A DNA stretch of 64,000 nucleotides. It comes from Echinostoma caproni. Lineage: Eukaryota; Platyhelminthes; Trematoda; Plagiorchiida; Echinostomatidae. Shown one piece after another: positions 23,831 to 35,657 of the stretch; within the stretch, counting starts at the first letter, position 1, and each line of letters starts with the position of its first letter. The notes beneath the pieces are model-generated. The model did not search any database. It was not told the DNA's origin and saw nothing but the letters and a program-made list of their open reading frames with translations. The stretch is from contig UZAN01040099.1 in the NCBI GenBank assembly GCA_900618425.1, positions 28,153 through 92,152 on the forward strand, in the 5' to 3' direction. The position numbers were made by a program, and so were the translations under genes.

Positions 23831-26800
23831 GTTTTCATCCCGAGATGTTCGTTCGAAATAACCCAATTTGAAAGAATCCATAGACATACGAGAACCACAT
23901 AAAGCCAAAAGCGACCACACACACACATGACTCCGTTTTCAAAAACGACTACCAGACGGATACACTGACAAGACACCTAAATAAGATGATCGCTGGCCGA
24001 GTTCCCGCTTCCCGTTTACACTCATATCACACCAGGTAGTCTGTGCTATCATTCAACTATCGATCCTCACTTTCTCCATGTTATTGATTACTCATGTTCA
24101 GCAGGCAATTTGGGCAGAATATTCAGGCAATTTCATAATGTATCATAAATGTATCAAGGTATGTAAACTGGTAGAATTATTCACAAGAACCAAAATCACG
24201 AAAGAGAGGGCAATTTGGAGGCATATCTCACGAATAAGAAACATCATATGAAATAAGGAGCATTCAAATTAGTCTGTAAAGTACCACCTACCTGTGATAT
24301 ATCCTCATCTTACAGCAGTAAAAATTGTGGCTGTAAAATTACAGCAACTAGCAAACTTTTTTCGCCATATAGATCACTTGATCAAAACTCTTCAAAACCA
24401 CAACATACCTTGAGCCTACTTCATGGTGCCTCTACTTATGACAGAAATGTATGACATCACAAGTCCTGTTTCCTTCTTCACCATTTGTTTCTCTTTTTCC
24501 GTTCCTTATAATGGAGATTTTATCAATCTATTCTCTAATCATTCTACACATTTGATAATCGTCTTTCACCACAACTGTATCAAGTGATCAATGTACATTG
24601 AAAAAGAAATTGCTTTTGCAAATGCATAAGGTCCATATATATGCATAATGTAGCAGTCAGATAACAAATTTATCTTGTTTACTATGAGTTTTGCTCTGTT
24701 AATATAAAATATACGTAACTTCTGACTTGTATGCTATGGATTCCACCAAGATTATAAAATTACTTGTTATTGAACTTATTACGCAATTCAAGGTTTGATA
24801 ACCATTTCCTATTCTTTTCTAGCACGCTGCTTCTCATGATCTCTATCTTTCGTTTGAATATTTAGATAGGTAAATTATCCACATAGTTGAGTATGCATGC
24901 TTACAGGTGTAGTACTATACCACGCATGCAAATAGTATTAATAATTTGAATTGTCTTATTGCACTCGTTTCATTCTCTCACTCCACCCCACCCCAAAGTA
25001 GATTGTTACATCTAATTCCATCTTGATCTAATTTCATTTCATTTCGCTGGCTTGATGTCCCTTCATGTTCAAAGTGCATGTATTTTTAAGGTTTTTCACG
25101 AAACAAAGCAGTATTGATTTTCATGGAACAAACTATTTGGACATAATGAACGCTGGATTCGGTCTAATGATAATTTTTCTGACTCTTCCTCAAACGTCAA
25201 TCGATTTGGAGCAAAACTTTTGAAAAGGCCAAGTGTCTCTAGGACGGATGAATCTCATTGAGCAAAGAGAAAATTTGAACTATGCAAAAGCCATCTTCTC
25301 GATTACCATACAGCCGATGAAGCGAAAAACAGCAAAGCTCATGCTTTAGTTTACTATGAATGAGCAAGTGTGTCTGTGTCCACGTGCGCATAAGAACTCT
25401 GTGTCGGAAACAAATGTAGTCTATTTTGCAGTATGGTGAACATCACTGTCCTAGATTGAAAATATTAAGTGACTGAATGCGCCTATTTTGTGTTGTTTGT
25501 ATTTGCATAGACTAGAAAGCAGGCAAATTTAACGAAGAGAATATTCATACTCAATCATGTCAGTGAAAAAGAAAATCTGGGGAGAAAATGAGAATCATTT
25601 GATGAGGACAGAAATTTCACTTGTGAACCCCAAACACAGAAACACACACTGGTTGTTTTACTGTGAATGCGTTGCGTGCAGAAACATACTAATGCAGCAA
25701 AAATTCACGGTCCAACCGCGACTCGTTTCGAATACTTTATATAAAATCCTGTGGCCGCCTTTGTCGCCAATCAAACTGCTTGCTGTCCTCAACTCACCCA
25801 ATTTTCTCCTTGTTTTCTTGCTCATTGTGGATCCGCATTCACTGATTCATTGAATCAGATTGTGTTTTCTGGTCTATACACACATGCACGCAAAATGAGT
25901 AAGCCATCGAGCACTTACTTTTCAATCAACGCCAATGGCGCTCGTCATTCTCTACAAGTAATCACCGATATTATGGACTTTCGGACGCAAGCAGGCTTGG
26001 GAACTGAGAGACGTTTATGTCGTGTCCACTTCTAAATGTTGTTTGATTAGTTGTGTTGATTGATCGGAAAGGAGTCTTTGTAGCTCATGAGGTACTTTTG
26101 ACCTTAAACCATGTATTCTGATAGTTTTATGGTACTCCATGACCGGTCTGAGGTAGAAGGAATAATCACGGGTAGAATACCTTCATCCCGTTTCCAAATA
26201 CTAACAATTGTAAACTGGCAAAATATGCGAACAGAAATATAAAAGAGCTCTACTGCGCTTCATTATCGAAAAGTCACTATAACCGAAGACATTTGATGTT
26301 AATACTTCCTAATTAGTTCCTTAAATTATTTGAGAAGAAGTATTTCTGTGACGGTGACGAAACTTTCACATCCAGTTAACCAATAAAAAAGGGTCCTAGA
26401 ATAGAGGGAGATGAAAAAAGATAGTTTTATGGATTTTCGTTTTGAAATCAGCTTATTAGATTTATTCAGCCACCAGGCACTGTGTCCCGTCTTCGGTCAC
26501 GTTAACGCACTCCTGGAATAGTTCTTTACTTTGGCCGCAAAATTACCAACCACAGTGATTGGGGTCTGTGGAAACCAAACAAACCGAACCAGGTTTATGA
26601 TATTTCTGAAATCTAGCTACTCAATCGAGCTGCTGGCCATCGATCGATTATGATTTTGGCTCTTAGTCCGAAGGTTCGTGGCGGGTGGGAAAAGAAATAA
26701 AGTATGTGACTCTAAAGTCTCCATGAAAAGTTTGAACCACTGCATATCGTTTTATGTCGATGTTTAAAATACATAATACTACAATATAAATGCTCATAAT

Positions 26801-27021
26801 AGTCTTTTCTAAATGGGTAACTTGGAACTGATGACAAAGCAAGGACCCGACGAGTATCAACACTGTAAAAACCGGGGGAACTGTTTAGCACATTTTATGA
26901 AATTATATTTCATTTTTGATTCATGATAAATCAGTTCAGTTGTAAAACGTCATGCCGCAATTGATCTTGTGATATACTTCTCTAACCGTTCATTTTTCCG
27001 GCTTCAATTTATTCGCCACAG

Positions 27022-28643
27022 TAAAACAACACGTTACCTCCAGACAAACAAACCGTACTCCGCCGAACCCCGTCGGAATTGCGAAACACAACGCACTTGT
27101 ATCAGTCGAGCGTGTGAAACGACTCAACTGGATCGCACATCGATCAAACACGTGGACCATCTGGTTAGCATTCTGTTTCGCCTTGTGCGCATCTCTTGGC
27201 ATTCTGTTGTGGGTGATCTATCGTGTGACCAAGCCAAAAAAGACTCGACGCGGCAGTCACAGTGGGGCCTCGCGTAAAACCAATCGGGATCAGATAGCCC
27301 AATTTTACCAGCGCAAAGCAAGCGGTACTGCTTTGGTCCCTGAAACACTACCCAAGCTAACCAAAAGTGAGCGGCACTCAATCAGTACTGGGATTGGTTT
27401 GGGTAGAGAGAAAAAAATGCTTAACACGTGTATCAGTCGTCCAGCCAGGTTCCCTTCCGGAGGAAACAGTTGTTCGGCATTTGGCCGAGCTCCACGAGTC
27501 CAGTTTCTTGTCACCTCACCCCCGGTCAGTATTGGCGTACCACAACCGATTCAACCAAGGGGATCTGCACAATCCGAGTGTTTGTTTACGTCCAGAGGAA
27601 CAGAAAAATCGGATTTATATAAACGACGCTATACGACCGGTGAGCTTTCCTATACTCTTCTTAGCAAAGTGGGCTACTCCCTAAATTTAACTGGACAGAG
27701 TACAACCAGTGATTCTGGACGTAGTACCCCTAGTCAGGGAAAATCGTTCAAATCAACCAGTTCACTTCTTTTACGGCACAATGCTGTCGATATTCGGGAT
27801 GCTGGCTGGACTCGTTCAAATTCATGCATCCGTTCTGGACGACTATCACTGTCGGATGACTACGGAAGTAATAATTCCAGACAATTACGCTCTGTACAAG
27901 GAAGACACAGTATGGGCGAAGCAGAAAGTGCTTGGACCCAACTGAGTTCAAGTATATACGGTAAAAGTCGAATCTCATTCACGTTATCGTACGTGTGCAC
28001 GACCGGGATCCTGACAGTGACAGTGAACCGTCTGAATGGAGTTCATCTGATCACCAACTCTACTCGTCTACTTCCGAGTCAAACAGAGACCGCATTCGTA
28101 GTCGCGGTGCGTTTAAATCAACGTAAATCCCAGCCCAATCCAATTGGACCGGATCCATGCCCGTCAAATGTGATCTCCACCAGCCCACAATCTACTCATT
28201 CAGTATCATCTAGCCTGAATCCGGTGTTTGACCAGTCATTCACTTTTAAATTATCCCTGAATGAGATCGAAACCAGTGCCATACAGTTCACCGTCTATCG
28301 AACCACAATGGAGCCACTCAGTGGTAAACAATTAGTCCTACGACGACGCGCGAGTTTACGTTCCCAATCCCATCAGATTATGCAACGTCAACTGACGCAT
28401 GAACGAGCACGATGTGGTGAAACGGTCTGTCTAGGTTCGGCATACTATCCGTTGAATCGGGACGATTTGGTCAATCGGCCAGAGCGATTACGTGAATTGT
28501 GGCGTGATATTCAGCGCGATTTGGACTCGGACGAGGAAGAAGACGCGAACGTGGTGGTTGGCGCGGAAACGAAGTTGTCAGAGACCGGTTCGGAATTGAC
28601 CAGTGCGGATGAGCGAAGAAAATCTACCGGCGGAGTTATTCGG
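27022..28643 (+). CDS. Synaptotagmin-like tandem-C2 membrane protein, large exon (TM, linker, C2A)
   Basis: Synaptotagmin-family proteins are membrane-anchored and act in vesicle trafficking and exocytosis through two C2 domains. Counting from the GTG at 27114 as residue 1, there is a hydrophobic segment at about 14-36 (WLAFCFALCASLGILLWVIY). It is followed by basic KPKKTRR, a Ser/Arg-rich linker to about 280, and a C2A domain at about 282-450. The C2A domain shows SRISFTLSYV, ILTVTVNRLNGVHL and the hallmark LNPVFDQSFTFKL. An acidic stretch DSDEEEDA lies at about 471. The loop where calcium-binding family members carry DxxGxSDPYVK has no such acidic motif. The exon ends after a complete codon (phase 0) at a consensus donor (CGG then GTAAGT, 28644). 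The frame is open upstream without an ATG, and a pyrimidine-rich acceptor ends at 27021, so the start codon is probably in an earlier exon. Closest in character to calcium-independent synaptotagmins. The subtype is uncertain. Confidence 0.8.
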
Positions 28644-31600
28644 GTAAGTCCCAGTGTGGGAATCATTTGCACGATCGTAAGATCTTCTGAATAAATCCAG
28701 TTGGTTTTAAGAAAACATATTTTTGATCCGGTTAACTTAAAAGCTGCTGTGGAGATATTTCGATACTTCGGAAAATTCGACTGATGAGCTTCGCATTCCG
28801 TGTGGCTCAGCTTAAACAGTTATCTTCAGTTGTAAGACAAAAAGTGGTTGATGGATTACCTTTACAAAATACTCAACCAATTGCATGTGAAAAGCTTTTC
28901 TCTATGTACAACGTTAAACTTATTAATCCGCTGTGTGGATCTCTGTCTCTTTTATCATTTTCTTCCATTGCTCTCTTTACTCATCCATTAACACAATCGT
29001 CGTCTCGGAAAAAAGTCTCCTTCATTTTGCGGAACCACGTGTACCTTGTAATCCCGACGTTTCTTTTCTCAGGCTCCGATGATGTAACTAGTGTTTCGGT
29101 CGTAGCGATCAAGCGATTCAGGTCTTTGACAGTGTCTTTCTTATGTTTTGAGGTTCGAATCCCATCACTGACACCAAACTTCGGTGGTATATAGCTACAC
29201 CACTGTTTGACCACAACACCATGTTTCATAAAACGAAGCCTCAAATGGTTCAGCACTCCATTACCGGCAATCAGATTGCCGGTTCACATGAATCAACAAT
29301 AGATCCTAGTTACGATAGGGTTTACTTATTCTGTTATTGATCATAAAATAGTTTGTGTAATAAAAAACGAGAATTATTCAATTTCTTTGGGTTGTTTACC
29401 ATATCACTAAATTTAGGTGCCACTCGTAAGTAGTATTAACATTCCGTTTAGAAGTTGCGGCTGTTTGCAGATTGTAGAACACCATAGGAATAAGAACTAC
29501 GTTTCTGCTGGCTGAAAACTGGCCTGAATAGACTACCATATGGTTTAAAATTTCTCTCTGTTGAGTGGACTCGACTTGACCTTGTTTTAACTTTCAAGGA
29601 ACAAATGTGTTGCATTACTGATAATACAGATAAGATATTACTTGAGAACTCAACTGCATTCAGTCAATACCAAATGTTTAATGTGGCTAAACAAGGTATA
29701 AGTTTCATTACGTCGCTAGAAATACGTCACCGGTACAAAAGTGGACCTCAACCCTCTAAAACAGCATCCCTGTATTCAAGGGTTCAATTTCTCATGTGAA
29801 AACAACTGTGAGACAAGAAGATGCACTCATATCATCCCCGTGGGTGGCGTTACGAGAAATGCTAAATGAGCTCTCTTTCAGCACACACACTTCAAGTAAA
29901 GCTGATCTCACAGTCAAACGATTTTTGTACAGAACATCCTTCAGACTTCATCTCCAAACACAATCCCGGTTCGTTTCAGACAGCGATACACTGGGGATCA
30001 AATATTTTGCAGTCACTCACTTCGCAAATAATCGGGTGCAACTCCTCATTGTTTGATCATTGTTTTGGTCACCGACCTAGGAATGTACTTTTGTGAAATG
30101 CATTAGTAAACTGGGTGGGATGACGATTGTCTAAACATTCATTGCGTACTCCACTGCATAGTTTGAAACAATCTTCTTCCAATCTTAGAGCAATTCAATG
30201 CAGCATACACAACAGAGGAAGTTTTGGGATATTTTATTCAAATATGTTTCTCTGTCCTGCATTCGTTATACCATATCCAATTTGACCATCACTGCTTACG
30301 AGTAAACCACAGCACTAGCAATCTTTTGAATGATTTATTGCAATGCGCTTTTTATGCTTCACTGTCCTTACGGTCCAAAAATTCACGGCATAAGTCAACC
30401 CGACTACTCCCACGCGTAAAAAGAATGCTGTCTGTAGGTGTCTTTGTGTGCATTCCTACAAGCTGGTGGACGATCGATTCCTCTCGATTAGTTCGTTCAC
30501 ATTCGTCCCGCGCGTCTCATCCCACGTTCTTCACATCAGTAGCGACAGTCTGCTCTGAGAGAGTCTGAAAATGAAATCCGTCGCCTGGAAAGTTCACACC
30601 GTGATAATATGACACATTTGTGTGAGACGCGATTGACTGACGCGCGTTGATGTCAGTCACGAACCCAGAGATTCGATCAGTTGGAGCTCCATCAGTTGAG
30701 ATGGGTTGGAGTCATTCATATTCGGCAGTTCACTATGACAGCCATGCTTCTCACCGATCCGTTATCAAGGATAGTTTGTGCACAATTTTTTTCTAATTGC
30801 ATCTCAGTATCCATGGGACAAATGGGTGAGGTGTTAGAAAGTGAAACAATGGATAAACCAATTTTGGTCATTTCGAATAAAAGTCGATACACAGCATCGT
30901 TTTGTGGACCGCTAAAGTGAATACCATTGAACACAGGTAACAATCTCCGTAACTGTGAATAACATCTCGTCCCGCGGTTGTAATTCACTATGATCTACCT
31001 AAATGTCCATTCGAATGGGCCCCAACAGTGTGCCCATAGCTCCTTTATCTATCTATTGATATTATTGACCTAGGAAGGAGAATAGCACATTGTGAATACA
31101 TAACAGTAAAAGCCGTTCCAGTTCTTCTACTGGTAATTCAACTGGAATGTCCTTTTCTTCCATAGTCTGACCAACAAACTGTATTATTTCCATTTTTGAG
31201 ACGGTAACTGAAATGTGGGCTTCATGCTCACGGAATTTATTACAATACAATACAATACAATAAATACAAAACGAATGAACGCCCCCATGTTTGTTTTGAT
31301 TATTTCTGCTAATCAGTAATGTACAGGGTTCAAATTTTTCTTTCACGTTATACTGAGAAGTGGCATTTATCCCCGTGTTTTAGACAATCTGCTAATCACT
31401 CAGTTTATTTTATAGTGAGTTACACACCGACAAAAGCATGGTCGATTACTTGAACCTAGATGACCTGTTTGTTCAATCCCTCAAATTGAAATTGAAATGG
31501 TTTCAACCAAAATGAAGTTGGGCGTGTTCTGCTTTGTAGCATGTTGGTATTTACATCTCCTGAGTCACTTAAGTAAGAAATACATGCTGTTTGATTCAAT

Positions 31601-33639
31601 ACCCAGTATTACGGTGTTGTTGTTGTTGTTGGTAGTGGTGGTGGTAAAATGAGTTAACTCTATAGAACTGACGTGCTTGTAGCCCTGTGAGCTTCGAGTT
31701 TCTTGATTATGGGACCTAATCTTGTGGAAGTCTTGTCAATTGTAGACGTTATGAACCAAATGATGCAGGTGCGTGCCTTTTGTCTGAAACTATCATTTAC
31801 TGAACCATCAAATTTCCGCACTGCTTGGCACCAATGTACTGATATGACCAATACTTATATAAATGCGACCGTTTGAAAGCGAAGTTATTGAAAAACACAT
31901 TTTCATCAAATGTTGATCAAACTTATTGGCCTATAATATCTAATTCACATTGACGAGTGTAACAATTGAACATCTGAATCTTTTCTACATCGTTAAATGG
32001 CAGACGGGTTTGCCAACCGAATAAAATGGACACAGTTTTCCCACCAATGTATTTATTTATCTGGACAAGCTTGTTGTGGAAACACAGTGCTTTTAATTGG
32101 TGGCATGTCTATTGTCCCTGAAACAGTATCTAAACCTACTGCTTCCAGTTTTATATACCGTAATCTCTTGGCAATATGCAACGGCAATTCCTTTCAGATA
32201 AAACCTTCCCCTTTGGATCGATTGTAATATTCTTTTTTTGGACATCTCGGTGAAGTGTGTTGGAAATGCATCTGTTTAACAAAAAACGGACACAAAACAT
32301 CGTTCTGTAGAAATCGCGGGGAGCGAGGTTCGGTGGAATTGATGTTTATTGTGATGCATAAATCGCGCGATTCCTACGGAAACGTGTAGATAAATTGCAC
32401 CAACTTTGCTGCTTCATGCGTCTGGATGATTGAGCAAACAACGTGGTACCCCTAAACAAATGTTCAAATGATTATTATCCCATCACAATCATCGTCTGAA
32501 AATTATTGCCTATTTTGTTCGAACGGTTTTGTTTTGTAACGGGAACACAGGAAGTTTGATCAAATGCAGTACAATTGCCAAATAGACCCGGACAGATTGT
32601 AAGAAGATTAAAAATGAAGAGCAACTGAGGGCGCAGTCATTTTGACTGAATCGTTCTTCACTCAATGACAAAATAAAACGTGCTCATCAGATGACATTCT
32701 CAATTCAACTTAGCTTGCATTATTACTGTGTTTACACGTGCTGACATATAGGCGCCTATTTCAGTCAAAAATTATTCACATTTCGGGGAGAATTAACTGA
32801 TGTCACATTGTCAACAGTGAAACTATAATTATCAAGATAAATTTGGATGTCTGTGTAGTCTAAACACCTTGAGATAATATTACGTTACCATTTATCAATG
32901 ATTCTAACTAGAGTAAATCGTGGTTTGGGGATCTTTGGTACATGCACTGTAAAAGCCGCATAGGGTGACGTGGTTACAGTGCTTACAGACTGGATTTTTG
33001 TGATCAATTCTGTGAAGATCGCATGGTGTTTTGATTACAATATTCACCGGATAAATGAGAGTTGGCTAATAAGTCTCAAGTCATATAGTGAAGATTAATG
33101 GAATCCCTTTTGTATGTATATATGAGAAAATATTACAGAGACACCACAGATTATTTACGTGAGAAAACCATCTTGTGTACCTCAATGATAGGTATCGGAA
33201 TGTGGCATATGTGGCTGTTCATGTTACTTTTAATTCATCGGTGAATGATAGCTAAAGCGGATACTGGCATCTCGAAAACCTGAGCTAAAATGGTATCTTC
33301 AGATAAAATACACGTTCATCTCAAAACTATTCATGGGTAATAAACTGTTCAATGATTTGGAGTTTCAGATAGATTGTAGACGATCTAGGATAAGATCACA
33401 TCTTACCTTCATGATACCTAAATGTTTTACCGAAAATTATTTCCCCTGCTTGAACCGCAAACCCGAAAATATTCACCTAAAATTTGTTTTTCATGTGCAT
33501 ATTTTCATTGATGTCAGTAAAATTGTATGCATTCAAACAAGCATATAGATAATGATATGATAAGAATTAATAACATTACTAATAATAATAATCTAATTTT
33601 TTTGAAAAGTACTGGTCTTTAAATGCGGTGAAAATATTT
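28644..33639. other. Large intron, left part, of the synaptotagmin-like gene
   Basis: Intronic by inference, since it lies between two exons of one gene. No exon with the expected N-terminal C2B sequence was recognised. It contains the tRNA-like repeat at 29085-29190, an AATAC-type microsatellite (31240-31268) and a GTT/GGT tract (31614-31645). Confidence 0.5.
29085..29190 (+). repeat. tRNA-related SINE-like fragment
   Basis: The plus strand shows GAGGTTCGAATCCCATCAC, which contains a canonical B box (GGTTCGAATCC). It is followed by GACACCA, like a tRNA 3' end. An A-box-like TAGCGATCAAGCGA lies about 55 bases upstream. The arms do not fold into a clean cloverleaf by eye, so a tRNA-derived SINE or pseudo-tRNA is more likely than a functional gene. 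Confidence 0.45.
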
Positions 33640-33830
33640 GTGATAATCAACAAAGAGCACTGGACAGCTGTTTCGTTCTGTTTGGGACTCATCAGCAGCG
33701 CGTACTTTGTGTGTCAGGACTAGAACCGCGATTCTTCGGGCTAGGACTTCCAGGGAGTAAAACCCACAACCAACATCATCAACAGCGCCTGGTGCCTGTG
33801 AAAAGCCGAATGGGCTAATTCAAACATTCA
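33640..33830 (-). mobile_element. Hammerhead-bearing SINE, copy B
   Basis: On the minus strand the order is: a 5' block with TTAGCCCATTCGGC (A-box-like), CACAGGCACCAGGCGCTG, a B-box-like GCGGTTCTAGTCC (near 33735), then the ribozyme block at 33650-33711. It aligns with copy A throughout and shares its 5' end with the copy near 51560. It lies antisense in the large intron of the synaptotagmin-like gene. No autonomous partner with the same 3' end was identified. Confidence 0.7.
33650..33711 (-). ncRNA. Type I hammerhead ribozyme, core residues intact
   Basis: Minus strand: the stem I 5' strand ACAAAG and GCGCTG, core CTGATGA, stem II (GTCC, loop, GAAC), GAAA, the palindromic stem III CAGCTG, cleavage triplet ending TC, and the stem I 3' strand CAGTGC and CTTTGT. 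Stem I pairs in two blocks with an internal loop between them. Stem II has one mismatch. The CTGATGAGTCCCAAA block matches the schistosome satellite hammerhead as I remember it. The very short stem III is the form described for ribozymes of Penelope-like elements, which are thought to act as dimers. Predicted cleavage lies between 33663 and 33662. Confidence 0.8.
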
Positions 33831-33839
33831 CCGCCGAAA

Positions 33840-34950
33840 ATTACTGGTCATTTGTGTAGATTTCTGTACAGACTGCTCGAATGCAAAATTGATTAACTGT
33901 ATCAATCACGTCAAGACATTTAATTGCTATATCTATCGCAGTGAACGCGTGGACGAGCATGCGCGTGCACGGATCAAGGGAAAACTGTGTGCACTTCTCC
34001 AGCAGAGTTGGGTTCCGACTACACACAACTCCGTGCCTATGATCTGTAGTTTTAAATTAATTGTTTTCTACAAAAGTTAGGCTGGCTATTCCCTGTACGA
34101 GAATTCCGGATGCACTCGTACAGTGTTGAAGGTTGTAGGCAGAATACACATGAAATTTGATAAGCACAAGTTAACAGGAAATCGTTGTTGTCTAGTATTT
34201 GAGTAGATCTCCGAGCAGTACAATAGTTTTTTTTTTTAATAAAACTGTTTGCTGAGCAGGATAGAGTAAGAGTTCAAATCGATTTTGTGATGAATTTGTA
34301 TTGTAAACAACAAATACAACGTGAAACGAGATGCTAGTAATCACAGCATAACAGCATCTGATCGAATTCATCAGGGTCCATGGATTCTTACTGCTACTGG
34401 TCCAAAGGGTACCCACATGCACAACAAAGTTTTTCGAGTTTTTCACTGAACGCTTAGTTTTCTCCCCCCCCCCTCCACCCTCACAATGAATATCCATTCT
34501 TGGGTTTGTTCCATTCCTTTCGATTATTCTTATTCATCGTGCAATCGAGTTTTCTTTTCTGAACAAGGAGTATTGTTTTGTTTTTGGGGAATACCAACCG
34601 GCAACGTGTGCATTTCTGGAATTCGCCTTAGTCAACAGGAAGCTTTAATCTTCATACGACAGACAGTAAACAGATTGAGCGTTAGTTCTTATATGCCTTA
34701 TTGGGACTTCCAAATTAGTGGATAGATGGTGAACGACTAAATTCACTTTTTCCGAATTTATGCCTATGTATGCATGTGTTCGCTGGGTTCGTTGGAACTC
34801 CAAGACACACTGAATGCACCTCACAAAGGGTCTATTGGGAACGACATATAATTTAACGTCTCAAAATGCAAGGTGATTCAGCTACACCACCATGGGCGGT
34901 TTCCTTAGTTCCTCGGAAACGAATTACTGCCTCACGCATCAACAGAGAAT
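33840..34950. other. Intronic stretch
   Basis: No supported exon. A small GC-richer block at 33940-34080 reads openly after an AG but has no recognisable domain. Sequence just before 34951 may be a decayed upstream part of the CR1-like element. Confidence 0.4.
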
Positions 34951-35624
34951 GACTTGGGTGTGATAGTCCACAAAGATCTGAGCTGTTCTATTAACTGTGC
35001 CAGGGCGTCATCAACAGCACTCAAACATATCGGTCAACTTAAACGTGTTTTCGGTCGTTTTGAACCATCTTTATTCTCACATCTGCTGTCAGCATACATC
35101 CTTACTTGGAAGCCATGGTAACAACATGATCACAAGATTTTGGAGCGTCCACAAAGGCTCGCCACGGAGATGATCAAAAGACTGTATTATGATTCATACA
35201 TGGGAAGACTTCAGTCACTGGGTCCATACTCTACTCAGTATCGTCGGATTCGAGGAGACTTAATTTTAGTGTACCAAATATTACACAACCCAAATCACCC
35301 TTGTCGCCAAATTTTGACGTTGTCATCGAACGTTCATCTACGAGGACATCCATTCAAATGACTACTCCAAAATCTCGACTGGACTATCCACGTCATACGT
35401 TCGCCGTCAAAGTATGCACTACCTGGAATTCGTTACAATCTCAAGTCGTTTGTGCCAAGACGATTGATCCTTTCAAGGTAAAACTACACGAATCACTAAC
35501 ACACATTTCAACATTCATGATCACACGTAACACAACCGAATACATCATATGTAATCTTGTTCATCATTGTTACAATTCAACTCGTGTAAATACCCTATGG
35601 GACCAGGAGAGAATCCGCTTGTAA
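34951..35624 (+). pseudogene. CR1-like non-LTR retrotransposon, C-terminal end of ORF2
   Basis: This is the part of ORF2 just downstream of the reverse transcriptase catalytic core. The plus frame reads DLGVIVHKDLSCSINC (the family's DLGV motif), KHIGQLKRVFGRF and LERPQRLATEMIKRL. It continues with the typical end segment YRRIRGDLILVYQIL and, after a frameshift near 35350, TFAVKVCTTWNSLQSQVV to a stop at 35622-35624. A TAA interrupts it at 35119-35121. The endonuclease and catalytic RT motifs are missing, which fits 5' truncation on insertion. It sits in the same orientation as the host gene, in its large intron. The copy is inactive. Confidence 0.85.
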
Positions 35625-35640
35625 GTTATGCCCATAATAA

Positions 35641-35657
35641 AACTTTGACTTTGACTT
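35641..35657 (+). repeat. Short tandem tail (TTTGAC units) at the 3' end of the CR1-like copy
   Basis: Directly after the ORF2 stop and a 16-base untranslated segment comes AACTTTGACTTTGACTT. CR1-clade elements usually end in short tandem repeats rather than poly(A), so this marks the real 3' terminus of the insertion. Confidence 0.7.

Larger units (their letters stand above)
18781..27021. other. Non-coding stretch upstream of the synaptotagmin-like exon
   Basis: No domain-bearing exon was recognised. If the large exon at 27022 has an upstream partner carrying the start codon, it should lie here or further left, but I could not place it. Present are a GT microsatellite (about 22487-22508), a G/C-rich hairpin at 23788-23830 and tRNA-like B-box scraps (for example near 21948, GGGTTAGAATCC). 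Frames at 18781-19122 and 19710-20063 are open but unsupported. Confidence 0.45.

Noticed and set aside
29085..29190. Functional tRNA gene
   Set aside because: The B box is good, but the acceptor, D and anticodon arms do not form a convincing cloverleaf. It is kept only as a SINE-like fragment.
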